From NCBI GenBank assembly GCA_964591245.1, contig CAZPZZ010000132.1, positions 1 to 11,478 on the forward strand: a DNA stretch of 11,478 nucleotides, read 5' to 3'. The stretch is from CAZPZZ01 sp964591245. Lineage in GTDB: Bacteria; Acidobacteriota; Vicinamibacteria; Vicinamibacterales; UBA8438. Under the pieces are notes generated by a model. That model was not told where the DNA came from. It ran no database searches and saw only the letters and a program-made list of their open reading frames with translations. This document shows positions 1-6,168 of the stretch, piece after piece (position 1 is the first letter of the stretch; each line of letters opens with the position of its first letter). Position numbers and translations under genes: made by a program.

Positions 1-128
1 AGCTATTGGACCATCCGACTCACGCGCGTGCGCGGGGTGGTGCGCTGCGACGTCGAGCGGAAACGATGTTTGCGTGGCCTGCGTTGGCCGAGCGACTTGA
101 AAGCGTGTATCGAGCGGCCTTGGAGTAA
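1..128 (+). CDS. Glycosyltransferase, C-terminal fragment (5' end outside the window)
   Basis: The frame that starts its codons at base 3 is open from the window edge to a TAA at 126-128 and encodes about 41 residues. The visible end includes the stretch AETMFAWPALAERLESVYRA. This matches the usual last helix of GT-B (GT4/GT1-like) glycosyltransferases: a short arginine-rich helix, then an aromatic residue with Trp, then a helix of the type xxERLxxVYRxxL before the stop. Its stop lies 9 nt before the SGNH gene start, so it is likely the preceding gene of the same operon. A glycosyltransferase fits the polysaccharide character of the locus. The call rests only on the short tail. The same bases can be read in other frames, but those readings overlap the next gene and do not resemble protein ends. 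The catalytic domains are not in the window. Confidence 0.62.
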   Translation, partial: LLDHPTHARARGGALRRRAETMFAWPALAERLESVYRAALE

Positions 129-137
129 ACTCAAGCC

Positions 138-1367
138 ATGGGGACAACGTTACGGGTTGGCGCATTCTGGTCACGTCTCCTGCTCGCCGTGGTTGCGCCA
201 GGGGTATTCCTGATTGTGAGTGACGTCGCCATCCGTATTGGTGGTTTCGATACGGACGTGGTGCGTAACGAGAACTTCGAGATCGGTGTGCCGGTGTGGC
301 TGCTTGCCGATGAGAATTGGGCCGACATCCAGCGTGAACGCCTTGATGGAGCTCATGGACAAGAGCCCCGGGGGGTTCGGGCAGAGGATGTCGAATGGCT
401 TCAAAGTTTTGAGGAGGCTCGCTACATCCGGTACAAACTAAAGCCGAACATCTCCGTAGACGCAAATAACCCATTCAATAACATTGAGTTACAGAAAGGC
501 ATTACGTTCAAGCTGTCGTCAAACAGCGATGGGTTTCGCACCAAGGAGTTCGAGCTGAAGGTGCCGGGTGCGACCCGGATAGTGTCGATTGGAGACTCCA
601 GTACGTTTGGCTGGGGCGTGGACCCGGAATACACGTTCCAGGAGTTGCTGGAGCAGCGGTTTCGTCGAGGACGAGACGACGGGACAGAGGTCTTGAACCT
701 TGGCATTTCAGGCCACGACAGTAGACACGGGCTCGCAATTTACGAGCATTACGCCAAAGATCTCGAGCCAGATGTCCTGATCGTGAGCTACGGCGCGAAC
801 GATGCGCGTTTCGTCTTAACGGCGACAGATGAGGTGCTGGATCAGGATGACACGTGGCGAGGGACGGTGCGAGATGTACTCTACCGTTTCGCGACCTTTC
901 GCTTGATGCGGCGTTTGATTCTGAGGGTCTATGATCCCATCGAGATGGTGCGGATGCGCGCGGAAGCTGAGGGCGAGTCTAGAGCCTTGGTGCGTGCGGT
1001 CGACAGGGATTCCTACGAGAAGAACCTACGCACTATTGTCAGGGGCGCCCGCGAGGCGGGGACACGTGCGGTTTTGCTCGCAGTCTGTAACGAGCCGTAC
1101 TATACCCGAATGATGCAGTACGTGGCTTCGACCGAGGGAGTACCGTTTCTTGATGCGAAAGAACTCTTCGGACGGCATATCGACGACCTTCGCGGGCACC
1201 TATTGTATGCGGACGAGGTCAGGTACTACGAAGCCTTGTACGGCCCAGAGGTGATGAGTCGAGAGAACAGTTACTACGTCACGACCGACGGTTGTCATCC
1301 AGGTCGCGTTGGTCATAACCTGATTGCCGACGCCCTCTTCGAGGTGTTGCAGGATAGTGGGTCCTGA
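138..1367 (+). CDS. Membrane-anchored SGNH/GDSL hydrolase family protein
   Basis: This is a 409-residue protein. An N-terminal hydrophobic segment (about residues 10-30) is likely a signal anchor that puts the catalytic domain on the periplasmic side. SGNH signatures are visible in order: block I IGDSS with nucleophile Ser154 or neighbouring Ser155 (residues 151-155), block II Gly in NLGISG (187-192), block III GAND (219-222), and block V DGCHPG with the Asp384/His387 pair. The nucleophile, oxyanion and acid-base residues are therefore all present. The family includes esterases, lipases and polysaccharide O-acyl-modifying enzymes; the substrate cannot be read from sequence. About 120 residues between the anchor and block I form an accessory region that I do not recognise. 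Start chosen: ATG at 138, directly before the anchor, with a weak GGAG 12 nt upstream. It ends 3 nt before the SxtJ-type gene and belongs to the carbamoyltransferase cassette, which suggests acyl or carbamoyl ester chemistry on a glycan. That role is inference. Confidence 0.88.
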   Translation: MGTTLRVGAFWSRLLLAVVAPGVFLIVSDVAIRIGGFDTDVVRNENFEIGVPVWLLADENWADIQRERLDGAHGQEPRGVRAEDVEWLQSFEEARYIRYKLKPNISVDANNPFNNIELQKGITFKLSSNSDGFRTKEFELKVPGATRIVSIGDSSTFGWGVDPEYTFQELLEQRFRRGRDDGTEVLNLGISGHDSRHGLAIYEHYAKDLEPDVLIVSYGANDARFVLTATDEVLDQDDTWRGTVRDVLYRFATFRLMRRLILRVYDPIEMVRMRAEAEGESRALVRAVDRDSYEKNLRTIVRGAREAGTRAVLLAVCNEPYYTRMMQYVASTEGVPFLDAKELFGRHIDDLRGHLLYADEVRYYEALYGPEVMSRENSYYVTTDGCHPGRVGHNLIADALFEVLQDSGS

Positions 1368-1370
1368 AGC

Positions 1371-1784
1371 ATGGGTACGATTCCGACACCGCGTCACCCT
1401 TTCTGGGCCGAGAAGCAGTTCGGTCGCGGAGTTGGACCCATTCTCGCTGCCATCGGTGGCTGGCTGACCTGGCGAGGAGGATTCACACCAGTGACCTCTG
1501 TCGTGTTGGGAAACGGCCTTCTGTTGCTGGTTCTGGCAATCGTGTCCCCGCGGCTTCTAGTGTGGCCGAATCGTGGCTGGATGCGGTTGGCAGAAGGACT
1601 CTCGTTTCTGAGTACTCGCCTTGTGCTCGGGATCGTGTTTTTTCTGGCGGTTACTCCCATCGGTACCTTCAAACGACTTACGGGATGGGATCCGTTGGGC
1701 CGTCGGCGCCAGCCACAGGAAAGTTACTGGACGCCTTATCCCGAACGCGTGCAAGACGCCACACATTTCGAAAAGATGTTCTAG
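1371..1784 (+). CDS. SxtJ family small membrane protein
   Basis: This 137-residue protein has about three hydrophobic segments (roughly residues 20-37, 44-65 and 83-100). They are followed by a polar cytoplasmic-type tail with RLTGWDPLGRRR at 102-113 and a hydrophilic end containing ESYWTPYP. The pattern of FW near the N-terminus, TM segments, a conserved R-L-x-G-x-DPL-x-R motif and an aromatic tail is what I know from SxtJ-type proteins encoded beside carbamoyltransferases. The name comes from the cyanobacterial saxitoxin cluster, where sxtI (carbamoyltransferase), sxtJ and sxtK are neighbours. No biochemical role is established for this family to my knowledge. It starts 3 nt after the SGNH stop, and its TAG stop directly abuts the ATG of the next small gene, so translational coupling is likely. 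Inference: it recruits or organises the carbamoyltransferase at the membrane. Confidence 0.83.
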   Translation: MGTIPTPRHPFWAEKQFGRGVGPILAAIGGWLTWRGGFTPVTSVVLGNGLLLLVLAIVSPRLLVWPNRGWMRLAEGLSFLSTRLVLGIVFFLAVTPIGTFKRLTGWDPLGRRRQPQESYWTPYPERVQDATHFEKMF

Positions 1785-1943
1785 ATGTCTAAGAGTCAAG
1801 TACTGAACGAGCTCTGGCAGTTCATCCGCTTCAACAAGAAGTATTGGCTACTACCGATCATCACCGTACTTGTGTTGGCTGGACTATTGATAGTGGTTTC
1901 TCAGGGGTCCGCCGTAGCTCCGTTCATCTATACGCTTTTCTAG
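1785..1943 (+). CDS. DUF5989/SxtK-type 52-residue membrane protein
   Basis: This short gene is easily missed. It begins with ATG immediately after the TAG of the SxtJ-type gene (TAGATG, zero spacing) and ends at TAG 1941-1943. The product begins MSKSQVLNELWQFIRFNKKY, an amphipathic basic-aromatic stretch. One hydrophobic membrane segment follows (about residues 21-39), then a short SQGSAVAPFIYTLF tail. The ELWxFxRxxKKYWLxP start with one TM and an SAVAPFIYTLF end matches the DUF5989 family, which I know as a constant companion of SxtJ and carbamoyltransferase genes; SxtK of the saxitoxin cluster is similar in size and position. Its length (about 50 residues) is normal for the family, so it is not a fragment. 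Function is unknown. The KK-W belt predicts a single-pass helix with a cytoplasmic N-terminus, likely a partner of the SxtJ-type protein. Confidence 0.85.
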   Translation: MSKSQVLNELWQFIRFNKKYWLLPIITVLVLAGLLIVVSQGSAVAPFIYTLF

Positions 1944-1981
1944 ACGAAGCGGCACTTCCCATCGTTCAATTCGCATTGGCT

Positions 1982-2007
1982 GATTTCCGTTGCCTGATAA
2001 CGGAATC
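1982..2007 (+). other. Intercistronic hairpin before the carbamoyltransferase gene
   Basis: GATTTCCGTT and AACGGAATC form a 9-bp stem with one bulged T and a 7-nt loop. It sits in the 102-nt spacer between the small DUF5989-type gene and the carbamoyltransferase gene. No T tract follows, so it does not look like a classic intrinsic terminator. It could be an mRNA-stability or processing element, or chance. The rest of this spacer shows no convincing promoter. Confidence 0.3.
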
Positions 2008-2045
2008 TAGCCCACCTGGACGGTACTGACCGCGAGCGTGTTTAG

Positions 2046-3971
2046 ATGACTGCTATTCTCGGGATCTCCGCGTACTACCACGACTCGGCCGCCTGTCTTG
2101 TCCGTGACGGCCGTGTCGTTGCTGCCGCACAAGAAGAGCGCTTTTCTCGGAAGAAGCACGACCACGCTTTTCCAGCCCGCGCCATTGCGTACTGCTTGGA
2201 GGAGGAGGGACTCAGTCCGGAGGCTCTCGACTACGTTGCCTTTTACGACAAGCCACTCGTGAAGTTTGAGCGGCTACTCGAAACGTATCTCGACTACGCG
2301 CCGTTCGGATTTTCGTCGTTTCTCAAGGCGATGCCCCTCTGGATGAAAGAAAAACTCTGGCTACCGGATCTCATCCGAAAACAGTTTGCCGAACTCGAAG
2401 GTTTCGAAGTCCCGAAGGAGATCAAACACCGGGCGGCCAGTTACGACTGGAAGCTTTGCTTTGGTGACCATCACGAGTCCCATGCGGCATCGGCCTTTTA
2501 TCCCTCACCCTTTGAAGCTGCCGCGGTGGTGACGGTGGATGGTGTTGGCGAATGGGCAACCTGTTCCGTGGGTGTCGGCAACGGTCACGAAATCAGTCTT
2601 CTCAAGGAGTTGCGGTTTCCGGATTCGCTGGGGTTACTCTACAGTGCGTTTACATACTTCGCCGGTTTCAAGGTGAACAGCGGTGAGTACAAGATTATGG
2701 GTCTGGCGCCCTACGGCGAGCCGACCTATGTTTCCCTGATCAAGGACGAGTTGCTTGACATCCGGGACGATGGCTCGGTCCGGATGAATCAGAGGTATTT
2801 CACCTATTCGCAGGGTTTGCGGATGACCGGCTCGGCGTTCGAACGGCTACTTGGCGGCCCACCACGGACGCCTGAATCGGCTGTCACCCAGCGCGAAATG
2901 GATCTGGCGCGATCGATTCAAGAGGTGACAGAGGAGGTCATGCTCAAGATTGTCCGCTATGCGCATCGTGAAACCGGACGGTCCCACCTTTGTCTGGCCG
3001 GTGGGGTGGCGCTGAACTGTGTCGCCAACGGTCGTATTTTGCGGGAGAGCCCCTTCGAGGAGGTGTGGGTGCAGCCGGCCGCGGGGGATGCCGGCGGTGC
3101 GGTAGGCGTCGCACTGGCGCTCTGGCACCGGTATCTGGATCAGCCACGATCGTCGTCTGAGCGGACCGGAGGGTGGGTGGCGACCAAGGCGTGGACGCAG
3201 TCGACGCCCCGTCCCTACGAAGACGGGATGGCTGGATCGTATCTAGGGCCTCGCTTTTCGACGGAAGTCATTCAGGAGTTTCTGGATACTAGCGGGTTGC
3301 CCTATCGGATATTCGAAGACGCCGATTTGGCGCACGCGGTTGCCGAGTTGCTGGCCGAGGAGAAGGTTGTGGGCGTACTCCAGGGGCGTATGGAGTTTGG
3401 TCCGCGCGCACTGGGTGGACGGAGTATCATCGGCGACCCACGATCTCCAAAAATGCAATCAGTGATGAACCTCAAGATCAAATACCGCGAGAGTTTTCGT
3501 CCATTTGCACCGAGTGTGTTGGCCGAAGAGGTTACGAAGTGGTTTGATTTGAAAACCGACTCGCCCTACATGTTAACGGTGGCGGGCGTGGCGACCCCGA
3601 GGCGCAGGACCATGACCGAGTCGGAGCAGGGGTTGTGGGGTATCGAGAAATTGAAGGTCCCGAGGTCTGAGATCCCCGCCGTGACCCATGTGGACTACTC
3701 GGCGCGTATCCAGACGGTCCGTCGGGAGGTGGCTCCGCGCTACTGGGCGATTATTGATGCCTTCCGTCAGAAGACCGGCTGCCCGGTTGTCGTGAATACG
3801 TCGTTCAATGTGCGCGGCGAGCCCATTGTCTGTACTCCTCAGGATGCATATCGCTGCTTCATGCGCACGGAGATGGACGCACTGGTTCTTGAGAATTGTG
3901 TTCTCGAGAAGTCAAAGCAGCCGGCTTTCGAGGAAGATGCAGACTGGCGCAAGGAGTTCGAGCTTGACTGA
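2046..3971 (+). CDS. O-carbamoyltransferase, NodU/TobZ/CmcH family
   Basis: This full-length 641-residue enzyme would transfer a carbamoyl group from carbamoyl phosphate, through a carbamoyl-AMP intermediate, to a hydroxyl group, as described for TobZ. The N-terminal Kae1-like domain shows YYHDSAACLV (10-19), EERFSRKKHD (30-39), GDHHESHAASAFYPSP (140-155) with an HxxxH metal-type pair at His142/His146, TVDGVGEW (163-170), NSGEYKIMGLAPYG (211-224), LAGGVALNCVANG (317-329) and AAGDAGGAVG (345-354) with a probable metal-binding Asp348. The C-terminal YrdC-like domain shows GRMEFGPRALGGRSI (447-461), SFRPFAPSVL (483-492) and the late VVVNTSFNVRGEPIV motif. All signatures are intact, so activity is expected. 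The ATG at 2046 gives the exact family N-terminus (MTAILGISAYYHDSA); the ribosome site is weak. Acceptor unknown: the neighbouring glycosyltransferase tail, SGNH protein and small membrane proteins point to a sugar of an envelope or exported polysaccharide rather than an antibiotic. Confidence 0.95.
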   Translation: MTAILGISAYYHDSAACLVRDGRVVAAAQEERFSRKKHDHAFPARAIAYCLEEEGLSPEALDYVAFYDKPLVKFERLLETYLDYAPFGFSSFLKAMPLWMKEKLWLPDLIRKQFAELEGFEVPKEIKHRAASYDWKLCFGDHHESHAASAFYPSPFEAAAVVTVDGVGEWATCSVGVGNGHEISLLKELRFPDSLGLLYSAFTYFAGFKVNSGEYKIMGLAPYGEPTYVSLIKDELLDIRDDGSVRMNQRYFTYSQGLRMTGSAFERLLGGPPRTPESAVTQREMDLARSIQEVTEEVMLKIVRYAHRETGRSHLCLAGGVALNCVANGRILRESPFEEVWVQPAAGDAGGAVGVALALWHRYLDQPRSSSERTGGWVATKAWTQSTPRPYEDGMAGSYLGPRFSTEVIQEFLDTSGLPYRIFEDADLAHAVAELLAEEKVVGVLQGRMEFGPRALGGRSIIGDPRSPKMQSVMNLKIKYRESFRPFAPSVLAEEVTKWFDLKTDSPYMLTVAGVATPRRRTMTESEQGLWGIEKLKVPRSEIPAVTHVDYSARIQTVRREVAPRYWAIIDAFRQKTGCPVVVNTSFNVRGEPIVCTPQDAYRCFMRTEMDALVLENCVLEKSKQPAFEEDADWRKEFELD

Positions 3972-4014
3972 CGGGGCGGGTTCAGCCTGCACCGTGAACG
4001 CTCTCACGAGGTCT

Positions 4015-4061
4015 ATCGCCGTGCCTCGGATCGGCGATGGCCGTACGCTGCAGTTGTACGG
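4015..4061. terminator. Two tandem hairpins in the convergent intergenic region (possible terminator)
   Basis: The carbamoyltransferase gene and the propeller gene end tail to tail with 117 bases between their stops. That space contains a perfect 7-bp stem ATCGCCG/CGGCGAT with a 10-nt loop (4015-4038), then a 6-bp stem CCGTAC/GTACGG with a 9-nt loop (4041-4061). Position favours a bidirectional termination role, but neither hairpin has a T tract on either side. Treat this as a weak candidate only. Confidence 0.25.
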
Positions 4062-4088
4062 GGTGGGAGCGCCGATGGCACCGTCCTG

Positions 4089-5144
4089 TTACGGAACGAA
4101 TAAATCTGGCCATTGATCGTTTGCAGCAGAGTAGGTCCACCGGACAGCACTGTCCGCCGGTGAGCCGATCTTCCATATAAACAATTCGTAGTCTGCTCGG
4201 TCGTGTTCGTGCCCCTCGGCAGAAGCGCCCCAGACGAGCCATTCCCCGTCTGCAGAGACCTTTGGAAAGTATTCGTGGCTGTAGCTGCCGGGGAGATCGA
4301 TCAAGGTTTCTGTGCGGCTCTCATCACCGGTGAACGTGCCGGTCATGACCTGGGTGCCTCCGTTGCCGCCGGGATCAATCCAGGCAGCCTGCTGCCGACC
4401 GGGAAACCAGGTGATCTGACATGACCGCTCCGTGGAGAGCGGAAGGTATCGGCCAGAGCGAAGATCGATTACGCCGACCGATTCTTGCGGAATGTATCGC
4501 CAGGTGACGGCGAGTCTCCCATCCTCAGACAACTCGGGTTCGAACACGCGTCCCTCGGTCGCTGCGTAGATGAGGGTTCTTGCATTGGTTGCGAGATCGA
4601 ACTGAAAGACCTCGTTCAGGTAGACATAGACCAATCCGCTGCCGTCCGGAAGCCAGGTCGGATGATAGGCGCCGCTGACAAGAAGCCGCTCACCTGTGCC
4701 GTCTACGTTCATCACGTAGAGGTCCCAGGCTTCTTCGTCGCGAAATGACACCCATTCACGCTGACTGCGCAGAAACGAAATTTGCTGACCATCCGGCGAG
4801 AAGCGTGAAAAAAAATCCACATGCGGGTGTGTTGTCAAGCGCTGTTCGCCACCGGTCTCGAGATCGACCAGATATAGTTCGTGGTTACCCTCACGGTTGG
4901 ATGACCATACCAGTTGGCCAACGAGCCGTTCGCCAAGTTCACGCCATGTCTCACGTTCTGCGTCGGTGACCGTGTTGAGGGTGGCCGGCGGTGTCGGGGG
5001 AATCCACCGGGTAACGATTCTGGTTGGAGCGTTAAGCAGGGTGTCTGGAATTACGGTCGAGACCCGACGCGCGACGACGAGCGCCACCAGGGCAACTACC
5101 GCCACAGCTGTGATCAAGCCAACGCGTCGTGTGGTTCGAGGCAT
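4089..5144 (-). CDS. Membrane-anchored PD40/TolB-like beta-propeller protein
   Basis: This is a 351-residue protein. A basic N-terminus and a hydrophobic segment (about residues 8-26) form a signal anchor, followed by a proline-rich spacer up to about residue 55. The remainder is a beta-propeller of PD40 (WD40-like) blades. The first blade opens with LVWSSNREGNHELYLVD (78-94). The repeated blade signatures are RFSPDGQQISF (114-124), TWLPDGSGLVYV (163-174), ELSEDGRLAVTW (204-215), TWFPGRQQAAW (245-255) and KVSADGEWLVWG (295-306); five are clear, so five or six blades are likely. TolB-type propellers bind proteins or peptides in the periplasm; no catalytic motif is visible. The protein should face the periplasm. 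It is the last gene of the minus-strand block, 99 bp after the acyltransferase, and has its own promoter candidate. A role in export or envelope assembly of the glycan is inference; no ligand can be named. Confidence 0.83.
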   Translation of the reverse strand: MPRTTRRVGLITAVAVVALVALVVARRVSTVIPDTLLNAPTRIVTRWIPPTPPATLNTVTDAERETWRELGERLVGQLVWSSNREGNHELYLVDLETGGEQRLTTHPHVDFFSRFSPDGQQISFLRSQREWVSFRDEEAWDLYVMNVDGTGERLLVSGAYHPTWLPDGSGLVYVYLNEVFQFDLATNARTLIYAATEGRVFEPELSEDGRLAVTWRYIPQESVGVIDLRSGRYLPLSTERSCQITWFPGRQQAAWIDPGGNGGTQVMTGTFTGDESRTETLIDLPGSYSHEYFPKVSADGEWLVWGASAEGHEHDRADYELFIWKIGSPADSAVRWTYSAANDQWPDLFVP

Positions 5145-5173
5145 GGGTCACAGTAGCACGAGCCGTGATTCCC

Positions 5174-5203
5174 AGTATATGCCGCGTGTATCCCTTCGGT
5201 CGA
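5174..5203 (-). promoter_or_regulatory. Possible sigma70-type promoter of the propeller gene
   Basis: Read on the minus strand, TCGACC (5198-5203) and TATACT (5174-5179) are separated by 18 nt. They match the -35 and -10 consensus at 4 of 6 and 5 of 6 positions. The predicted start of transcription lies about 20 nt before the ATG at 5144. The spacer also shows no strong ribosome site. The sigma-factor consensus of this organism is unknown, so confidence is modest. Confidence 0.33.
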
Positions 5204-5243
5204 CGGCTCAACCGTTCAGGGATTTGCCTGCGGTGTGATGAAA

Positions 5244-5996
5244 TTACCGCCCTGAGCTGGGCGGTTGTCTGATCCGTTTTACCGTGGCGGGCGAGCCGGC
5301 AACGATTGCGAAGTCGTCGACATTGTCTGTCACGACCGAATTGGCTCCAACGACCACGTCGTGTCCGAGCGTCACACCATCAAGGATGGATACTCCGGCA
5401 CCGATCCAGCCGTTGGGTCCGATGGTGATGCCGACCGACGGTCGCTCCTGTTCGATGATCGGAGTACCCGTGTCACCCATGGCGTGGCCGCCTCCGACCA
5501 GGTAGGTGTAGGCGGCAATGAGCGTATCTTTGCCACACTGGACGTGGCTGGCTGAGAACACCATACAAAACGAGCTGATGTTGACGCCATCCTCCAGCAC
5601 GATGTTGCCGTCCTTGGTGTTGATACTTGTTTGGCGGCCTAGAAAGACGCCGTTTCCGATCGAGATGCCCTGATTCGACGACCCCTTCGCATCCAGCACG
5701 CAACCGTCGTCAATGACCACGTCATCGCCAATTCTGATTTTGTGGGGATGGCGCAATGTGATGTCAGCTCCAAAGAATACGTTGCGACCACACGCACCGA
5801 GCAACACAGGGTAGAGCTTAGAGCGAAGAAAGAGCCCTAGCGCTCCTGGCATGCGGCTGGCGAAAGTGATGATGATTTCGTAGCAGAATAGTGGCCACCA
5901 TCCAGAGCGACCAATCACCAAATTTTGATATTTTTTCCGCTTGCTCTTCGAGGCATCGAAGACCTCACGCGGAATATTGTCGATTTTTTTTGCCAC
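5244..5996 (-). CDS. Left-handed beta-helix (hexapeptide) O-acyltransferase
   Basis: With the GTG start at 5996 the protein has 250 residues. It opens with a lysine-rich helix. A segment containing KYQNLVIGRSGWWPL then leads into a hydrophobic stretch (about residues 33-66) typical of membrane-associated acyltransferases of this type. From about residue 73 to 240 there are imperfect hexapeptide turns such as IRIGDDVVIDDG, ISIGNGVFLG, ITIGPNGWIGAG and VTLGHDVVVGANSVV, ending in AIVAGSPATVKRI, the standard closing motif of the NodL/WcaF/Maa-like acetyltransferases. Candidate catalytic histidines are His151 (SASH) and His171 (GGGHAMG). Expected reaction: transfer of acetyl or another acyl group from a CoA donor to a sugar hydroxyl. 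Start: the frame stays open 76 codons further upstream into asnB, but has no ATG with family-like sequence there. The GTG is the best start because homology-like sequence begins just after it and a promoter-like element precedes it. The ribosome site (GAAAG) is weak. Confidence 0.85.
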   Translation of the reverse strand: MAKKIDNIPREVFDASKSKRKKYQNLVIGRSGWWPLFCYEIIITFASRMPGALGLFLRSKLYPVLLGACGRNVFFGADITLRHPHKIRIGDDVVIDDGCVLDAKGSSNQGISIGNGVFLGRQTSINTKDGNIVLEDGVNISSFCMVFSASHVQCGKDTLIAAYTYLVGGGHAMGDTGTPIIEQERPSVGITIGPNGWIGAGVSILDGVTLGHDVVVGANSVVTDNVDDFAIVAGSPATVKRIRQPPSSGR

Positions 5997-6030
5997 CGGA
6001 AGCTTTCGCAGGCTGCGTAGACTGTCCCGG

Positions 6031-6058
6031 ATTATAGCATTCGTCGTGCGCTTCCAAA
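6031..6058 (-). promoter_or_regulatory. Possible promoter between asnB and the acyltransferase gene
   Basis: On the minus strand a perfect TATAAT (6031-6036) follows TTTGGA (6053-6058) with a 16-nt spacer, in the 172-nt gap after the asnB stop. The predicted transcript would start roughly 28 nt before the GTG at 5996, which supports that start codon. This would allow separate expression of the acyltransferase and propeller genes from the genes upstream. Confidence 0.4.
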
Positions 6059-6168
6059 GATGCAGCGCAATTCCTGAATCAGGTGGAATGTCTCTGGCTG
6101 GCGTCGAGGAGACGCGAGTGCCGAGAGGTCGATGCGATTGGTCGTGTCCGGCCGGGAAACAGGTTCGG

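Noticed and set aside
28..213. Open frame across the glycosyltransferase tail and the start of the SGNH gene
   Set aside because: It overlaps both better-supported genes, has Arg/Trp/Cys-rich composition typical of a wrong frame, and shows no domain signal.
4135..4162. Imperfect hairpin CACCGGACAG / CTGTCCGCCGGTG
   Set aside because: It lies inside the coding end of the propeller gene, has a 3-nt bulge and no T tract, so it is not a convincing terminator.
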